A stretch of 14,810 nt of DNA, from the NCBI GenBank assembly GCA_900549495.1, contig UROL01000031.1, forward strand, positions 1 to 14,810. Direction: 5' to 3'. The notes below the pieces were generated by a model, which was given only the letters and a program-made list of their open reading frames with translations, was not told where the DNA came from and did no database searches. Position 1 is the first letter of the stretch. Every line of letters begins with the position of its first letter. Source of the stretch: an uncultured Eubacteriales bacterium. Lineage in GTDB: Bacteria > Bacillota > Clostridia > Oscillospirales > Oscillospiraceae. Positions 1 through 6,924 of this stretch are shown piece by piece. The translations under genes were made by a program, and so were the position numbers.

Positions 1-48
1 TCTACACAAGGCTATTCGTCGGCAGCGTCAGATGTGTATAAGAGACAG
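1..48 (+). other. Illumina Nextera i5 adapter remnant (non-genomic)
   Basis: Bases 30-48 read AGATGTGTATAAGAGACAG, the Tn5 transposase mosaic end. Bases 16-29 (TCGTCGGCAGCGTC) are the Nextera read-1 adapter arm. Bases 1-7 (TCTACAC) are the end of the P5 arm, leaving 8-15 (AAGGCTAT) as an 8-base index, which matches the Nextera S520 index as I remember it. The order P5 tail, index, read-1 arm, mosaic end is exactly that of a library molecule, so this is untrimmed adapter and not a transposon in the genome. Genomic sequence starts at 49. Any protein beginning MYKRQ here, or ending LLYTSDAADE on the other strand, is an adapter translation. Confidence 0.98.
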
Positions 49-75
49 ATGTGGTGCAGCGGGGAGGTTATTGGT

Positions 76-969
76 ATGGAGGATTTATCCGGACGTGTTT
101 TTGGAGGCTTGCAGGTCCTGGGACCGGAGCAGGATAAGAGCGGCTTCTGGCACTGCCGCTGCGGCTGCGGCCGGGAGCTCAGCGTAGCCGAGACCGAGCT
201 GCTGGACGGTTCGAAGCGCTCCTGCGGCTGCGGCCGGAAGCGCCTGCACTGCGGCGATATCACCGGAATGCGTTCCGGGCGGCTGGTAGCCGTGCGGCCC
301 ACCGACCAGAAGCGGCGCAGCAGTGTTCTTTGGCTGTGCAAATGTGACTGCGGCGGCCAGATCCTGGCAGAGCCCTATAAAATTCGCAACAAGGTTATCT
401 CCAGCTGCGGCTGCATCCGCACGGAGAAGAAAATCAAGGATATCACCGGCCAGCGCTTCGGGCGGCTGGTGGCGTTGGAGCGGCTGAACCGGAAGCGGGG
501 CAGCAGCTTCCTATGGCGCTGCCAGTGCGACTGCGGCAACACCGTGGAGACCAGCGCCAATTCCCTGCTCTCCGGCAATACCCGCAGCTGCGGGTGCCTG
601 CGGGTGGAGGCCATCCGCCGCACCAACGCAAAGCACGGCTCCGTCTCCGCCCGGATGCGGCTGGTGGACGGCACCTGCGTGGACTGCCTGGAGCGGGGCC
701 GCCTACAGCGGAACAACACCAGCGGCTGCACCGGCGTTCAGGCCCGGGGAGACAAGTGGATTGCCGTTATCACCTTCAAGAAGCAGGTGCACTACCTGGG
801 CATCTTCGACAACAAGGAGGAGGCCATCCGGGTACGCAAGGAGGCAGAGAAGCACTATTTCGGCTCCTTCCTGGAGGAGTACTACGAAAACGGTGGCCGC
901 CATAGCAGCAAGGATCAGCCCCAGAATCCCGACGAAAATCCCGCCCCGGAGGAAAACAGCGACAAATAA
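76..969 (+). CDS. Triple Cys-rich (zinc-ribbon-like) repeat protein with AP2-type DNA-binding domain
   Basis: A 297-residue protein, probably DNA-binding. The ATG at 76 has a strong ribosome site (GGGGAGG, 61-67, 8-base gap); in-frame codons before 49 are adapter. Three tandem units occupy about residues 5-52, 61-113 and 122-174. Units 2 and 3 begin DITGxRxGRLVA, and all three carry W-x-C-x-C-x-C-G and end in SCGC. The five Cys per unit (27/29/31/50/52, 88/90/92/111/113, 149/151/153/172/174) suggest metal binding. A CVDC pair lies at 201-204. Residues 213-268 resemble an AP2/ERF domain: NxSGCTGV, KWIAVITF, YLGIFDNKEEAIRVRKEAE. The last 25 residues are charged and Pro-rich. Such repeats with AP2 occur in phage and mobile-element proteins and in Clostridia. 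The target is unknown. The gene stands alone and ends at a hairpin terminator. No nuclease motif was seen. Confidence 0.85.
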   Translation: MEDLSGRVFGGLQVLGPEQDKSGFWHCRCGCGRELSVAETELLDGSKRSCGCGRKRLHCGDITGMRSGRLVAVRPTDQKRRSSVLWLCKCDCGGQILAEPYKIRNKVISSCGCIRTEKKIKDITGQRFGRLVALERLNRKRGSSFLWRCQCDCGNTVETSANSLLSGNTRSCGCLRVEAIRRTNAKHGSVSARMRLVDGTCVDCLERGRLQRNNTSGCTGVQARGDKWIAVITFKKQVHYLGIFDNKEEAIRVRKEAEKHYFGSFLEEYYENGGRHSSKDQPQNPDENPAPEENSDK

Positions 970-986
970 TCCGCCCATAACAAAGA

Positions 987-1017
987 GGGAGCAGCTCATG
1001 GACTGCTCCCCTTTTTT
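987..1017 (+). terminator. Intrinsic terminator between convergent genes
   Basis: An 8-bp perfect stem GGGAGCAG/CTGCTCCC (987-994 and 1003-1010) with an 8-base loop is followed by C and six T (1012-1017). It ends the plus-strand AP2-protein gene. It may also serve the convergent GGDEF gene, although the T-tract is weaker in that direction. Confidence 0.85.
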
Positions 1018-1027
1018 ATACGATTAT

Positions 1028-2066
1028 TCAGCGGCGGCGGCGTTCAAGATTTTTGTAGTGCTCTGCCTTTGCCCCCAGCATTTTGTTGTCAGCGGCAATG
1101 ACCATGCTCTCCAAATCGAATCCGCTGCGGCGGAACTCGATGCCGTAGGCGATGGAATAGCCCGCCCCCTGCACTCTGGCGTCCAGCTCCTCCATCCCCG
1201 CCTGAACCCGGCACTGCTCCATCCGCTCCAGCACCAGCAGGAATTCGTCCCCGCCCAGGCGGAACACCTTTGCCTCCGGAAACTGGGCAACGCACTGCCG
1301 CCCCACAAAGCAGAGCATCTCGTCTCCCGCCCGGTGGCCCCGGCGGTTGTTCAGCTCATGCAGGCCGTTCACGTCGATGAATACCACCGCCAGCTGGCCC
1401 ACCTCCTGAAAGTCGGTGGTCTGCTGATAGTGGGCGTAGGCGGCCCGGTTTTGCAGCCCCGTGGTGGCATCCTCAAAGCTGATAACCTGCAAGCGCCGCT
1501 GGGTCTCGATGAGGCTGCTTCTGTCCATGAAAATCTGGTGCACACAGTACAGCGACAGCACGCAGTCCCCCAGATACAGCAGCGGAAACCGGAGCCGAAT
1601 CATGGGAGGATAGTCAAAGCGCAGTAAATTGTCCAGGGGGCCGTAGAAAGTGAAAAACAGCAGCAGGAGAAAATACCCGCTGATAAGGATTCCCAGCTTC
1701 ACATTCAGCAGCATCATAAACATCAGCGGAACAACCACAACCCATAGCGTGGCAAAGCCGTCGTTGCCCCCCCAGCAGGATATAGCCTGTAAACAGCACC
1801 AGCAGCAAAACGAAGAAGGCAAGCTCCACCGGCAGAGTATTCCGGTGCCGCTGCGCCACCAGCAGGCAGACAAACAGAGCTATCGCACTGGTCAGGGTGG
1901 TCAGCAGCATACCATAGGCACACTGGTAAAAGTTCATCATGCTCATCATAAGGAACAGAGCAATGGCAAGGATGGTGATATTCTTTATCTGGTGCCAACG
2001 TGCATCCTTCCAGTATTCCCGAACCTCCCGCTCCGCCCGGAACAGGTCGGTAAAGAACGAAATCAC
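1028..2066 (-). pseudogene. Membrane diguanylate cyclase (GGDEF), frameshifted at a G7 run
   Basis: The GGDEF family makes cyclic-di-GMP from two GTP at the membrane. The product lies in two overlapping frames. The N-terminal frame starts at GTG 2066, after AGGGG with a 10-base gap, and carries about three membrane helices to LLGG. The second frame continues NDGFATLW, more hydrophobic helices, then the catalytic domain. They join in a run of seven G (plus-strand C at 1767-1773). Removing one G gives a continuous 345-residue protein: about 5-6 membrane segments in residues 27-175, DATTGLQNR at 199-207, the metal-binding FIDVNG with Asp231, and intact RLGGDEF with GGDEF at 271-275. No RxxD inhibitory site is seen at the usual place before GGDEF. 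As written the gene is broken and the GGDEF half would need an internal start (from about 1873). A sequencing error or phase-variable tract cannot be excluded. Confidence 0.85.
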
Positions 2067-2115
2067 GGTGCTGCATCCCCTTTCTGTCTCTGGACTGAAA
2101 CAAAATTTCCCGCTC

Positions 2116-2144
2116 AGTATAGCACATCCACCAGTAAATTTCCA
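2116..2144 (-). promoter_or_regulatory. Promoter of the GGDEF gene
   Basis: On the minus strand a -10 box TATACT (2121-2116) is preceded by TGC, an extended -10. A -35 candidate TGGAAA (2144-2139, 4 of 6 matches) lies 17 bases upstream. It sits about 50 bases before the GTG start and diverges from the lysine-operon promoter. Confidence 0.55.
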
Positions 2145-2234
2145 GAGGGAAAACAGAAATATTCCCATATATTTTCTGAAATCCCCGGGATTTTTAGCAC
2201 AGTCTACAATTTTCATTTCTTTTTTTCGGAGGAC

Positions 2235-2263
2235 TTGACAGCCACTTTTCTCCATGGTAGTAT
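2235..2263 (+). promoter_or_regulatory. Promoter of the lysine-riboswitch/ABC importer operon
   Basis: A perfect -35 box TTGACA (2235-2240), a 17-base spacer, and TAGTAT (2258-2263, 4 of 6 matches) as -10. Transcription would begin near 2270, about 50 bases before the riboswitch aptamer, and would give a leader of about 350 nt. Confidence 0.6.
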
Positions 2264-2322
2264 ACAGAAAATTGAATCGCTGGATCTGCTGCTGCACTCC
2301 CTGGTGCAGGGGCAGAGGAATT

Positions 2323-2484
2323 GGATAGAGGCGCGGGTCGCATCAGTACCCCATGGCAAGGCCGGGTGGCCGCAATGGGCGAAAGGGCGCACCGCCGAAG
2401 TGAGAAGAAATCACCCGGTTTCTTCCTGCTGGGTCGTCAGAGAATATCTGCCGGACTGTCACAAGACTTTGTGAAGCGCTATCT
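2323..2484 (+). promoter_or_regulatory. Lysine riboswitch (L box) aptamer
   Basis: This leader carries the conserved lysine-riboswitch segments in order: AGAGGCGC (2327-2334), CAGTA (2344-2348), GGGCGAAAGGGCGC (2377-2390), GCCGAAG (2394-2400), GCTGGGTCG (2428-2436), CTGTCAC (2456-2462) and AAGCGC (2474-2479). The closing helix P1 is visible as GATAG (2324-2328) with CTATC (2479-2483). Bound lysine stabilises P1 in the known class. Just downstream, CTTTGGC (2483-2489) is perfectly complementary to GCCAAAG (2555-2561), which includes the terminator loop and the first bases of its 3' arm, so it is a candidate anti-terminator. The predicted logic is that lysine turns the operon off. A further hairpin GCTGTA/TACAGC lies at 2507-2522. 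Confidence 0.93.
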
Positions 2485-2543
2485 TTGGCTATTGGGGCAA
2501 CGCCTGGCTGTATCCATACAGCGGGGCTGATTTCCGATTTTCC

Positions 2544-2575
2544 ATGGACCGCTTGCCAAAGCGGTTCATTTTTTT
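2544..2575 (+). terminator. Riboswitch-controlled intrinsic terminator
   Basis: An 11-bp stem, ATGGACCGCTT (2544-2554) with AAGCGGTTCAT (2559-2569) including one G-T pair, closes a GCCA loop. It overlaps a T-tract at 2569-2575. It lies after the lysine aptamer and 50 bases before the lipoprotein start, where a regulated attenuator is expected. Confidence 0.9.
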
Positions 2576-2625
2576 ATACCCGCCGGGGGACTCCCGGACA
2601 TTATGAAAAAGGAAGGTACAACAAA

Positions 2626-3540
2626 ATGAAGAAGCTACTCTCTCTGGTCATGGTTCTTGCCATGATCCTCAGCCTGGCCGCCTGCGGCACCGATACCGCC
2701 CCCACCCAGGCTCCCACCGACACCGCCACCGAAGAGACCGCCGCTGCCAGCGCCGTTGTCACCGGCGTGGAGGATGGGGTGCTGACCATCGCCATGGAAT
2801 GCGCCTACGCCCCCTACAACTGGATGCAGAGCAACGATGCCAACGGCGCCGTGGCTATTTCCAACGTCCCGGGCTCCTATGCCAACGGCTACGACGTGAT
2901 GATTGCCAAGAAGATTGCCCAGGCCAACGGCTGGGAGCTGGAAATCATCCAGTCCGACTGGGATTCCCTGGTGCCCGGCGTGCAGACCGGTAAGTTTGAT
3001 GCCGTTATCGCCGGCCAGTCCATGACCGCCGAGCGCAGCGAGCAGGTGGATTTCGCAGGCCCCTACTTCTACGCCACCATCGTCTGCGTTACCAAGGCCG
3101 ACAGCAAGTTTGCCGATGCCGCCTCCATTGCCGACCTGTCCGGCGGCACCTGCACCGCCCAGATTGCCACCATCTGGTATGACCAGTGCCTGCCCCAGAT
3201 TACCGGGGCCAAGGTGCAGTCCGCTGCCGAAACCGCTCCCGCCATGCTGATGGCGCTGGAAACCGGCATGGTGGACTTCATCTGCACCGACATGCCCACC
3301 GCCCAGGGCGCTGTAGCCGCCTACCCCGACATGAAGATTCTGGACTTCTCCGGCACCGACGGCGACTTCCAGTTCTCCGAAGAGGTGCGGGCCGAGAATG
3401 TGAACATCGGCATCTCCCTGCGTAAGGGCAACACCGCTCTGAAGGAGCAGATGGATGCCGTCCTCGGCACCATGACCCCCCAGGACTTCAACGACATGAT
3501 GGCCCAGGCCATTGCTATCCAGCCCCTGAGCGAGGGCTAA
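2626..3540 (+). CDS. Lysine ABC transporter substrate-binding lipoprotein
   Basis: A 304-residue extracellular solute-binding protein of the polar amino-acid family (SBP_bac_3 type). The ATG at 2626 follows GGAAGG (2611-2616, 9-base gap); in-frame codons upstream run through the riboswitch terminator and are not used. The N-terminus is a lipoprotein signal, MKKLLSLVMVLAMILSLAAC, with lipobox L17-A-A-C20, then a Thr/Ala/Pro linker to about residue 50. The binding domain includes GVLTIAMECAYAPYNW, NGYDVMIAKKIA, FDAVIAGQSMTAERSEQVDFAGPYF and DFICTDMPTA, typical of family members that bind amino-acid amino and carboxyl groups. The family alone does not fix the substrate; the lysine riboswitch in the same transcript makes lysine the best assignment. 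It is first of three importer genes. Confidence 0.93.
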   Translation: MKKLLSLVMVLAMILSLAACGTDTAPTQAPTDTATEETAAASAVVTGVEDGVLTIAMECAYAPYNWMQSNDANGAVAISNVPGSYANGYDVMIAKKIAQANGWELEIIQSDWDSLVPGVQTGKFDAVIAGQSMTAERSEQVDFAGPYFYATIVCVTKADSKFADAASIADLSGGTCTAQIATIWYDQCLPQITGAKVQSAAETAPAMLMALETGMVDFICTDMPTAQGAVAAYPDMKILDFSGTDGDFQFSEEVRAENVNIGISLRKGNTALKEQMDAVLGTMTPQDFNDMMAQAIAIQPLSEG

Positions 3541-3552
3541 TCACCAAATTTT

Positions 3553-3574
3553 CCCGGGGGCCCAGGCCCCCGGG
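3553..3574 (+). other. GC-rich intercistronic hairpin
   Basis: A perfect 9-bp inverted repeat CCCGGGGGC/GCCCCCGGG with a 4-base loop lies between the lipoprotein and permease genes. No T-tract follows, so full termination is unlikely. A stem here could protect the upstream mRNA 3' end or lower permease levels, as known for other binding-protein operons. That role is inferred. Confidence 0.6.
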
Positions 3575-3595
3575 CTGCATACAAGGAGTTAGAAA

Positions 3596-4501
3596 ATGGA
3601 GAAATTCGCCAAGCTCTTCACCGAAATCGGGAAGCTATGGACAAAATACGGCGGCTCTTACCTGATAGGCATCCGCAACACCCTGATTCTCGCCCTGGCC
3701 GCCACCGCCATTGGCTGCATCATCGGCTTTGTCTGCGGCATTCTGAATACCATCCCCTGCTCGAAAAACGATTCCCTGCCTAAGCGGATTCTGCTGCGGC
3801 TGGTGCGTATTATCGTGCGGGTCTATGTGGAGGTATTCCGGGGCACCCCCATGGTGCTGCAAGCCGTGTTCATCTTCTACGGCCTTCCCTATTTCACGGA
3901 CAACGCCGTGAACTTCAGCAGCATCTGGCTGGCGGCGCTGGTTGTGGTCTCCGTAAACACCGGCGCATATATGGCCGAATCCGTCCGGGGCGGCATCATC
4001 TCCATTGACCCCGGCCAGACCGAGGGTGCCAAGGCCATCGGCATGACCCATGTGCAGACCATGCTGAATGTGATTCTGCCCCAGGCGCTGCGGAACATCA
4101 TGCCCCAGATTGGCAACAACTTTATTATCAATGTAAAGGACACCTCTGTGATGTTCATCATCGGCTTTCCGGATTTCTTCGCCGCCCACCGGGCTGCCGT
4201 AGGTGCCAGCTATCTCTACTTCCCCTCTGCCACGGTGGAGATGATTGGCTACCTGTGCATGACCCTGCTGGCCTCCCTGCTTCTGCGCTGGGTGGAAAAG
4301 CGACTGGACGGCAGCAGCGACTATGAGCTGGTGCAGGGCGACCCCCTGGTAATGACCGCGGGAACCTACGCCCACCCCGACCGGGGCACCCCCTTTGACG
4401 AGCGGAGCAAGGAGTTCCAGGCCCAGAAGACTACGGACAAAAGTCGCCGGGAACGGATGCAGCAGGAGCTGACCCACGGACGCACGAGAGGAGAACGCTG
4501 A
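3596..4501 (+). CDS. Lysine ABC transporter permease (HisM/ArtQ type)
   Basis: A 301-residue inner-membrane permease of the polar amino-acid importer family. The ATG at 3596 has AAGGAG at 3583-3588, 7 bases upstream. The core is standard: first helix about residues 24-50, the [11 protein letters not shown] segment (79-89), helices near 88-100 and 110-125, and the coupling loop [29 protein letters not shown] (about 143-171), which docks to the ATPase. A last helix lies about 214-232. Beyond residue 235 there is a hydrophilic, charged tail of about 65 residues ending in Arg-rich sequence, longer than usual for the family. Presumably two copies assemble with two ATPases and the lipoprotein. The stop is 1 base before the ATPase start, implying translational coupling. 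Confidence 0.93.
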   Translation: MEKFAKLFTEIGKLWTKYGGSYLIGIRNTLILALAATAIGCIIGFVCGILNTIPCSKNDSLPKRILLRLVRIIVRVYVEVFRGTPMVLQAVFIFYGLPYFTDNAVNFSSIWLAALVVVSVNTGAYMAESVRGGIISIDPGQTEGAKAIGMTHVQTMLNVILPQALRNIMPQIGNNFIINVKDTSVMFIIGFPDFFAAHRAAVGASYLYFPSATVEMIGYLCMTLLASLLLRWVEKRLDGSSDYELVQGDPLVMTAGTYAHPDRGTPFDERSKEFQAQKTTDKSRRERMQQELTHGRTRGER

Positions 4502-4502
4502 G

Positions 4503-5243
4503 ATGGCTGAATGTATTTTACAGGTGAATCATCTTTCCAAAACCTTTGGTAACCACCAGGTGCTGCGGGATATCGACTTCACCGTCAGCAAGGGGGACGT
4601 GACCTCCGTCATCGGCGCCTCCGGCTCCGGCAAGAGCACCCTGCTGCGGTGCATCAACCTGCTGGAAACCCCCACCTCCGGGGAGATTCTGTACCATGGG
4701 GAGAACGTGGCCGCCCGGGGCTTCAAGGCCCCCAAGTACCGCTCCCATGTGGGCATGGTGTTCCAGAGCTTCAACCTGTTCAACAATATGACGGTGCTGG
4801 AAAACTGCATCACCGGTCAGGTGAAGGTGCTCAGGCGCAGCCGGGAGGAAGCCCGGGAGCACGCCATGAAGTACCTGGAGAAGGTGGGCATGGCCCCCTA
4901 TATCAATGCCCGCCCCCGGCAGATTTCCGGCGGCCAGAAGCAGCGGGTGGCCATTGCCCGGGCGCTGGCCATGGACCCGGAGGTGCTGCTCTTCGACGAG
5001 CCCACCTCTGCCCTGGACCCGGAAATGGTGGGCGAGGTGCTGGGCGTTATGCGCAGCCTGGCCGACGACGGCATGACCATGCTGGTGGTGACCCACGAGA
5101 TGGCCTTCGCCCGGGACGTGAGCAACCATGTGGTGTATATGAACCAGGGTGTCATCTGCGAGGAGGGCTCCCCCGCCCAGCTCTTCGGCGACCCCCAGAA
5201 GCAGGAAACCAGGGACTTCCTCTCCCGGTTTCGAAATAATTAG
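4503..5243 (+). CDS. Lysine ABC transporter ATP-binding protein (GlnQ/HisP type)
   Basis: A 246-residue ATPase that powers the importer, starting at ATG 4503 right after the permease stop. All nucleotide-binding motifs are intact: Walker A GASGSGKS (38-45), Q-loop VFQSFNLF with Gln88, signature ISGGQKQR (141-148), Walker B VLLFDEP (161-167), D-loop SALD (169-172) and switch His198 in VVTHEM. The spacing and the [12 protein letters not shown] segment are typical of polar amino-acid importers. It is the last gene of the lysine operon; the next strong hairpin is at 5388. Confidence 0.95.
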   Translation: MAECILQVNHLSKTFGNHQVLRDIDFTVSKGDVTSVIGASGSGKSTLLRCINLLETPTSGEILYHGENVAARGFKAPKYRSHVGMVFQSFNLFNNMTVLENCITGQVKVLRRSREEAREHAMKYLEKVGMAPYINARPRQISGGQKQRVAIARALAMDPEVLLFDEPTSALDPEMVGEVLGVMRSLADDGMTMLVVTHEMAFARDVSNHVVYMNQGVICEEGSPAQLFGDPQKQETRDFLSRFRNN

Positions 5244-5387
5244 AGAGCATTATCCGCCCAGTAACGCTTTTGCGGCATATCCAACCCAAAGCTTTCTCTT
5301 TGTCACCAAGTGCGCGCCGGGAGGGGCCAGCAGAGCCAACGGGGCAATTCCCGAGCAAAGCCGATAAAACAATTTTATATGGTGTCC

Positions 5388-5443
5388 AAAATCGCCTCCT
5401 TTCATCGTTATAGGGTATATGACGATGGAAGAAGGCGATTTTT
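5388..5443 (+). terminator. Long hairpin, likely terminator of the lysine operon
   Basis: A two-part stem: AAAATCGCCT (5388-5397) pairs with AGGCGATTTT (5433-5442), and TTTCATCGT (5400-5408) pairs with ACGATGGAA (5422-5430, one G-T pair), with 2-base bulges between. The 3' arm runs into TTTTT (5439-5443), as in an intrinsic terminator. The A-rich 5' side would let it work on both strands. It is 145 bases after the ATPase stop, which is far. Confidence 0.65.
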
Positions 5444-5446
5444 ATC

Positions 5447-5481
5447 CCCCATGAAAGAAAATTAAGATTTCTTTCATGGGG
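5447..5481. repeat. 14-bp perfect inverted repeat
   Basis: CCCCATGAAAGAAA (5447-5460) and TTTCTTTCATGGGG (5468-5481) are perfect complements around a 7-base loop. It starts 4 bases after the preceding hairpin. No strong T-tract follows on the plus strand; on the minus strand it is followed by GATAAAAATCG. It could be a second terminator, an RNA stability element, or a remnant of a small mobile repeat. Confidence 0.7.
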
Positions 5482-5582
5482 TTGATTTTAAGAAGGCTTT
5501 GTGCTACAGGATTAGTGTTTTTTTCAGACATTTCCTTGTTCTCTATTAGTTTCGGTGTAGAGTTTGCCAAAATTCCATAATG

Positions 5583-5619
5583 AAACATCGTCCCAGAAAA
5601 ATTTCCCGGGACGATGTTT
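5583..5619 (-). terminator. Probable terminator of agrAC transcript
   Basis: A 12-bp perfect stem AAACATCGTCCC/GGGACGATGTTT (5583-5594, 5608-5619) with a 13-base loop begins 15 bases past the agrC stop. The T-tract on the minus strand is short (TTTCATT), so efficiency is uncertain. Confidence 0.65.
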
Positions 5620-5633
5620 TGGATACAGGTGCT

Positions 5634-6923
5634 TTATGAACAGATAGAGACCATCACGGTAACAGTAAACAAGTGCTTGTCGGCATCATAATCCCATTCA
5701 AAATCACCGTCGTATTTATTGATGGCCTTCGCGACGCTTTTCAGGCCAAAACCATGCAAACCGGTTTCGGGCTTGGTGGAGATCAGGCGATCCCCGGACT
5801 GCTTTGGGGGCGTGTCGCAGCTGTTGCTGACAATGATCACGCTGTAACGATTGCGGTACACGGTGCTGAGGGAAATGTACTTTTCGGAGGACTGCTCCGA
5901 GGCGGTGACGGCATTGTCCATCAAATTGCCGAGAATGGCCACCAGGTCGATGTCCTCCAGCTGGGTGAGATTGCACACCTTGACATCGTACTCAAATGAA
6001 ATGCCCCGCATGTTGCAGTCAATGCTGTACTTGTGCAGCATCACATCCAAAAGCTTATTGCCGCTGTTGCAGCTGCGGGAGTAGTCCCGCAGCTGGTCGG
6101 ACAGCTTTGTTACATAGCCGCCGATTGCGGGATCGTCATTCAGCGCCTGAATCGCGGCAAGATGTTTCTTCGCGTCGTGGGCGTAGATCATCAGCTGCTG
6201 ATTTTGCTGGTCCAGAATTTGATAGTAAGACTGCTCCGTTTGGAGCCTGTCCAGCTCGCTTTGGATCTGCATTGTCTGGTGCTCCTTTTTTACCTGGTGC
6301 GAATAGGTGAAGAAAAGGAGCACCGTCGCAATAAACAGGCAGCCGCTGGAAATGGATAGAAGAATTTGAACCTCATACCGGACATCCAGACATGCACAAA
6401 TATACCAGAATATTATCTGACATACGACCGTTAAAGCCGCGAATACAAAAAATTCTAGCGGGATTGCGTTTTGCGTATCTCCCGGCCGAATCATCTTTAT
6501 CAAAAGAAGAGTGATAAGAAAATAGAGGGTTTTAATTGTTATTGTTTGAAAGACAAGCAGTAGAAAATTACTGTTATAGCTAGAAAAGGTTTCACCAATA
6601 ACATAAGAGCTTATGGAAATTACAGCCACTTCCAATGCAGCATTTAGAATTGCAAGTATGGCAGCATAGAAAAAGCTTTTTTGCAGAGGACAACCAAAAC
6701 AACAAAACGAAAAAACAATATTTATCAACAATGTAGTTAATCCGTTTGTTAAACCGTTGTTCCGAAAAACAATGTTTATGCCAGAGGCACAGGAAAAAAG
6801 TAGGGTCCCAGCTAAAATTGTTCTCAGCGAATCTCCCTTCTGTCTACTCACGGATGAGAAGAAAATGTATGAAATCACCATTTCAATCAGGTACACGCAC
6901 AGGGAAAAAAGAGGATTCAGCAT
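5634..6923 (-). CDS. agrC: AgrC-type sensor histidine kinase
   Basis: A 429-residue quorum-sensing receptor kinase. The ATG at 6923 follows GGAGGA with a 6-base gap; the frame stays open upstream but overlaps the regulator gene. Residues 1-205 hold about six membrane helices, the peptide-sensing part. A helical linker (210-245) leads to the phosphorylation motif YAHDAKKHLAAI with His249. The C-terminal GHKL ATPase domain has the N-box LGNLMDNA (331-338) and a G-box GLHGFGLKS (388-396). This is the HPK10/AgrC class, expected to bind a cyclic autoinducing peptide and phosphorylate AgrA. Its start is 1 base after the agrA stop, so the two are translationally coupled. The N-terminal membrane half is AT-rich. 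The ligand is presumably the AgrD peptide encoded divergently at 8299. Confidence 0.92.
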   Translation of the reverse strand: MLNPLFSLCVYLIEMVISYIFFSSVSRQKGDSLRTILAGTLLFSCASGINIVFRNNGLTNGLTTLLINIVFSFCCFGCPLQKSFFYAAILAILNAALEVAVISISSYVIGETFSSYNSNFLLLVFQTITIKTLYFLITLLLIKMIRPGDTQNAIPLEFFVFAALTVVCQIIFWYICACLDVRYEVQILLSISSGCLFIATVLLFFTYSHQVKKEHQTMQIQSELDRLQTEQSYYQILDQQNQQLMIYAHDAKKHLAAIQALNDDPAIGGYVTKLSDQLRDYSRSCNSGNKLLDVMLHKYSIDCNMRGISFEYDVKVCNLTQLEDIDLVAILGNLMDNAVTASEQSSEKYISLSTVYRNRYSVIIVSNSCDTPPKQSGDRLISTKPETGLHGFGLKSVAKAINKYDGDFEWDYDADKHLFTVTVMVSICS

Positions 6924-6924
6924 A

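Larger units (their letters stand above)
5244..5633 (+). other. Non-coding interval between lysine operon and agr locus
   Basis: This 390-base stretch has no convincing gene. Bases 5244-5387 show no recognised element. From 5388 on it holds three strong hairpins, listed separately, between the converging lysine operon and agrC. It is AT-richer than the operon before it. Confidence 0.6.

Noticed and set aside
30..48. Tn5-family transposon end in the genome
   Set aside because: The mosaic end is joined to the synthetic read-1 arm, index and P5 tail, so it is library adapter.
34..75. N-terminal extension of the AP2 protein (MYKRQMWCSGEVIG)
   Set aside because: The first five codons are adapter sequence, and a good ribosome site points to ATG 76.
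1650..2474. 274-residue plus-strand frame over the GGDEF gene and riboswitch
   Set aside because: It crosses a divergent promoter region and the structured riboswitch, and shows no domain.
2270..2580. T-box leader before the ABC importer
   Set aside because: No T-box sequence or specifier-loop layout was seen, while all lysine-riboswitch segments are present in order.
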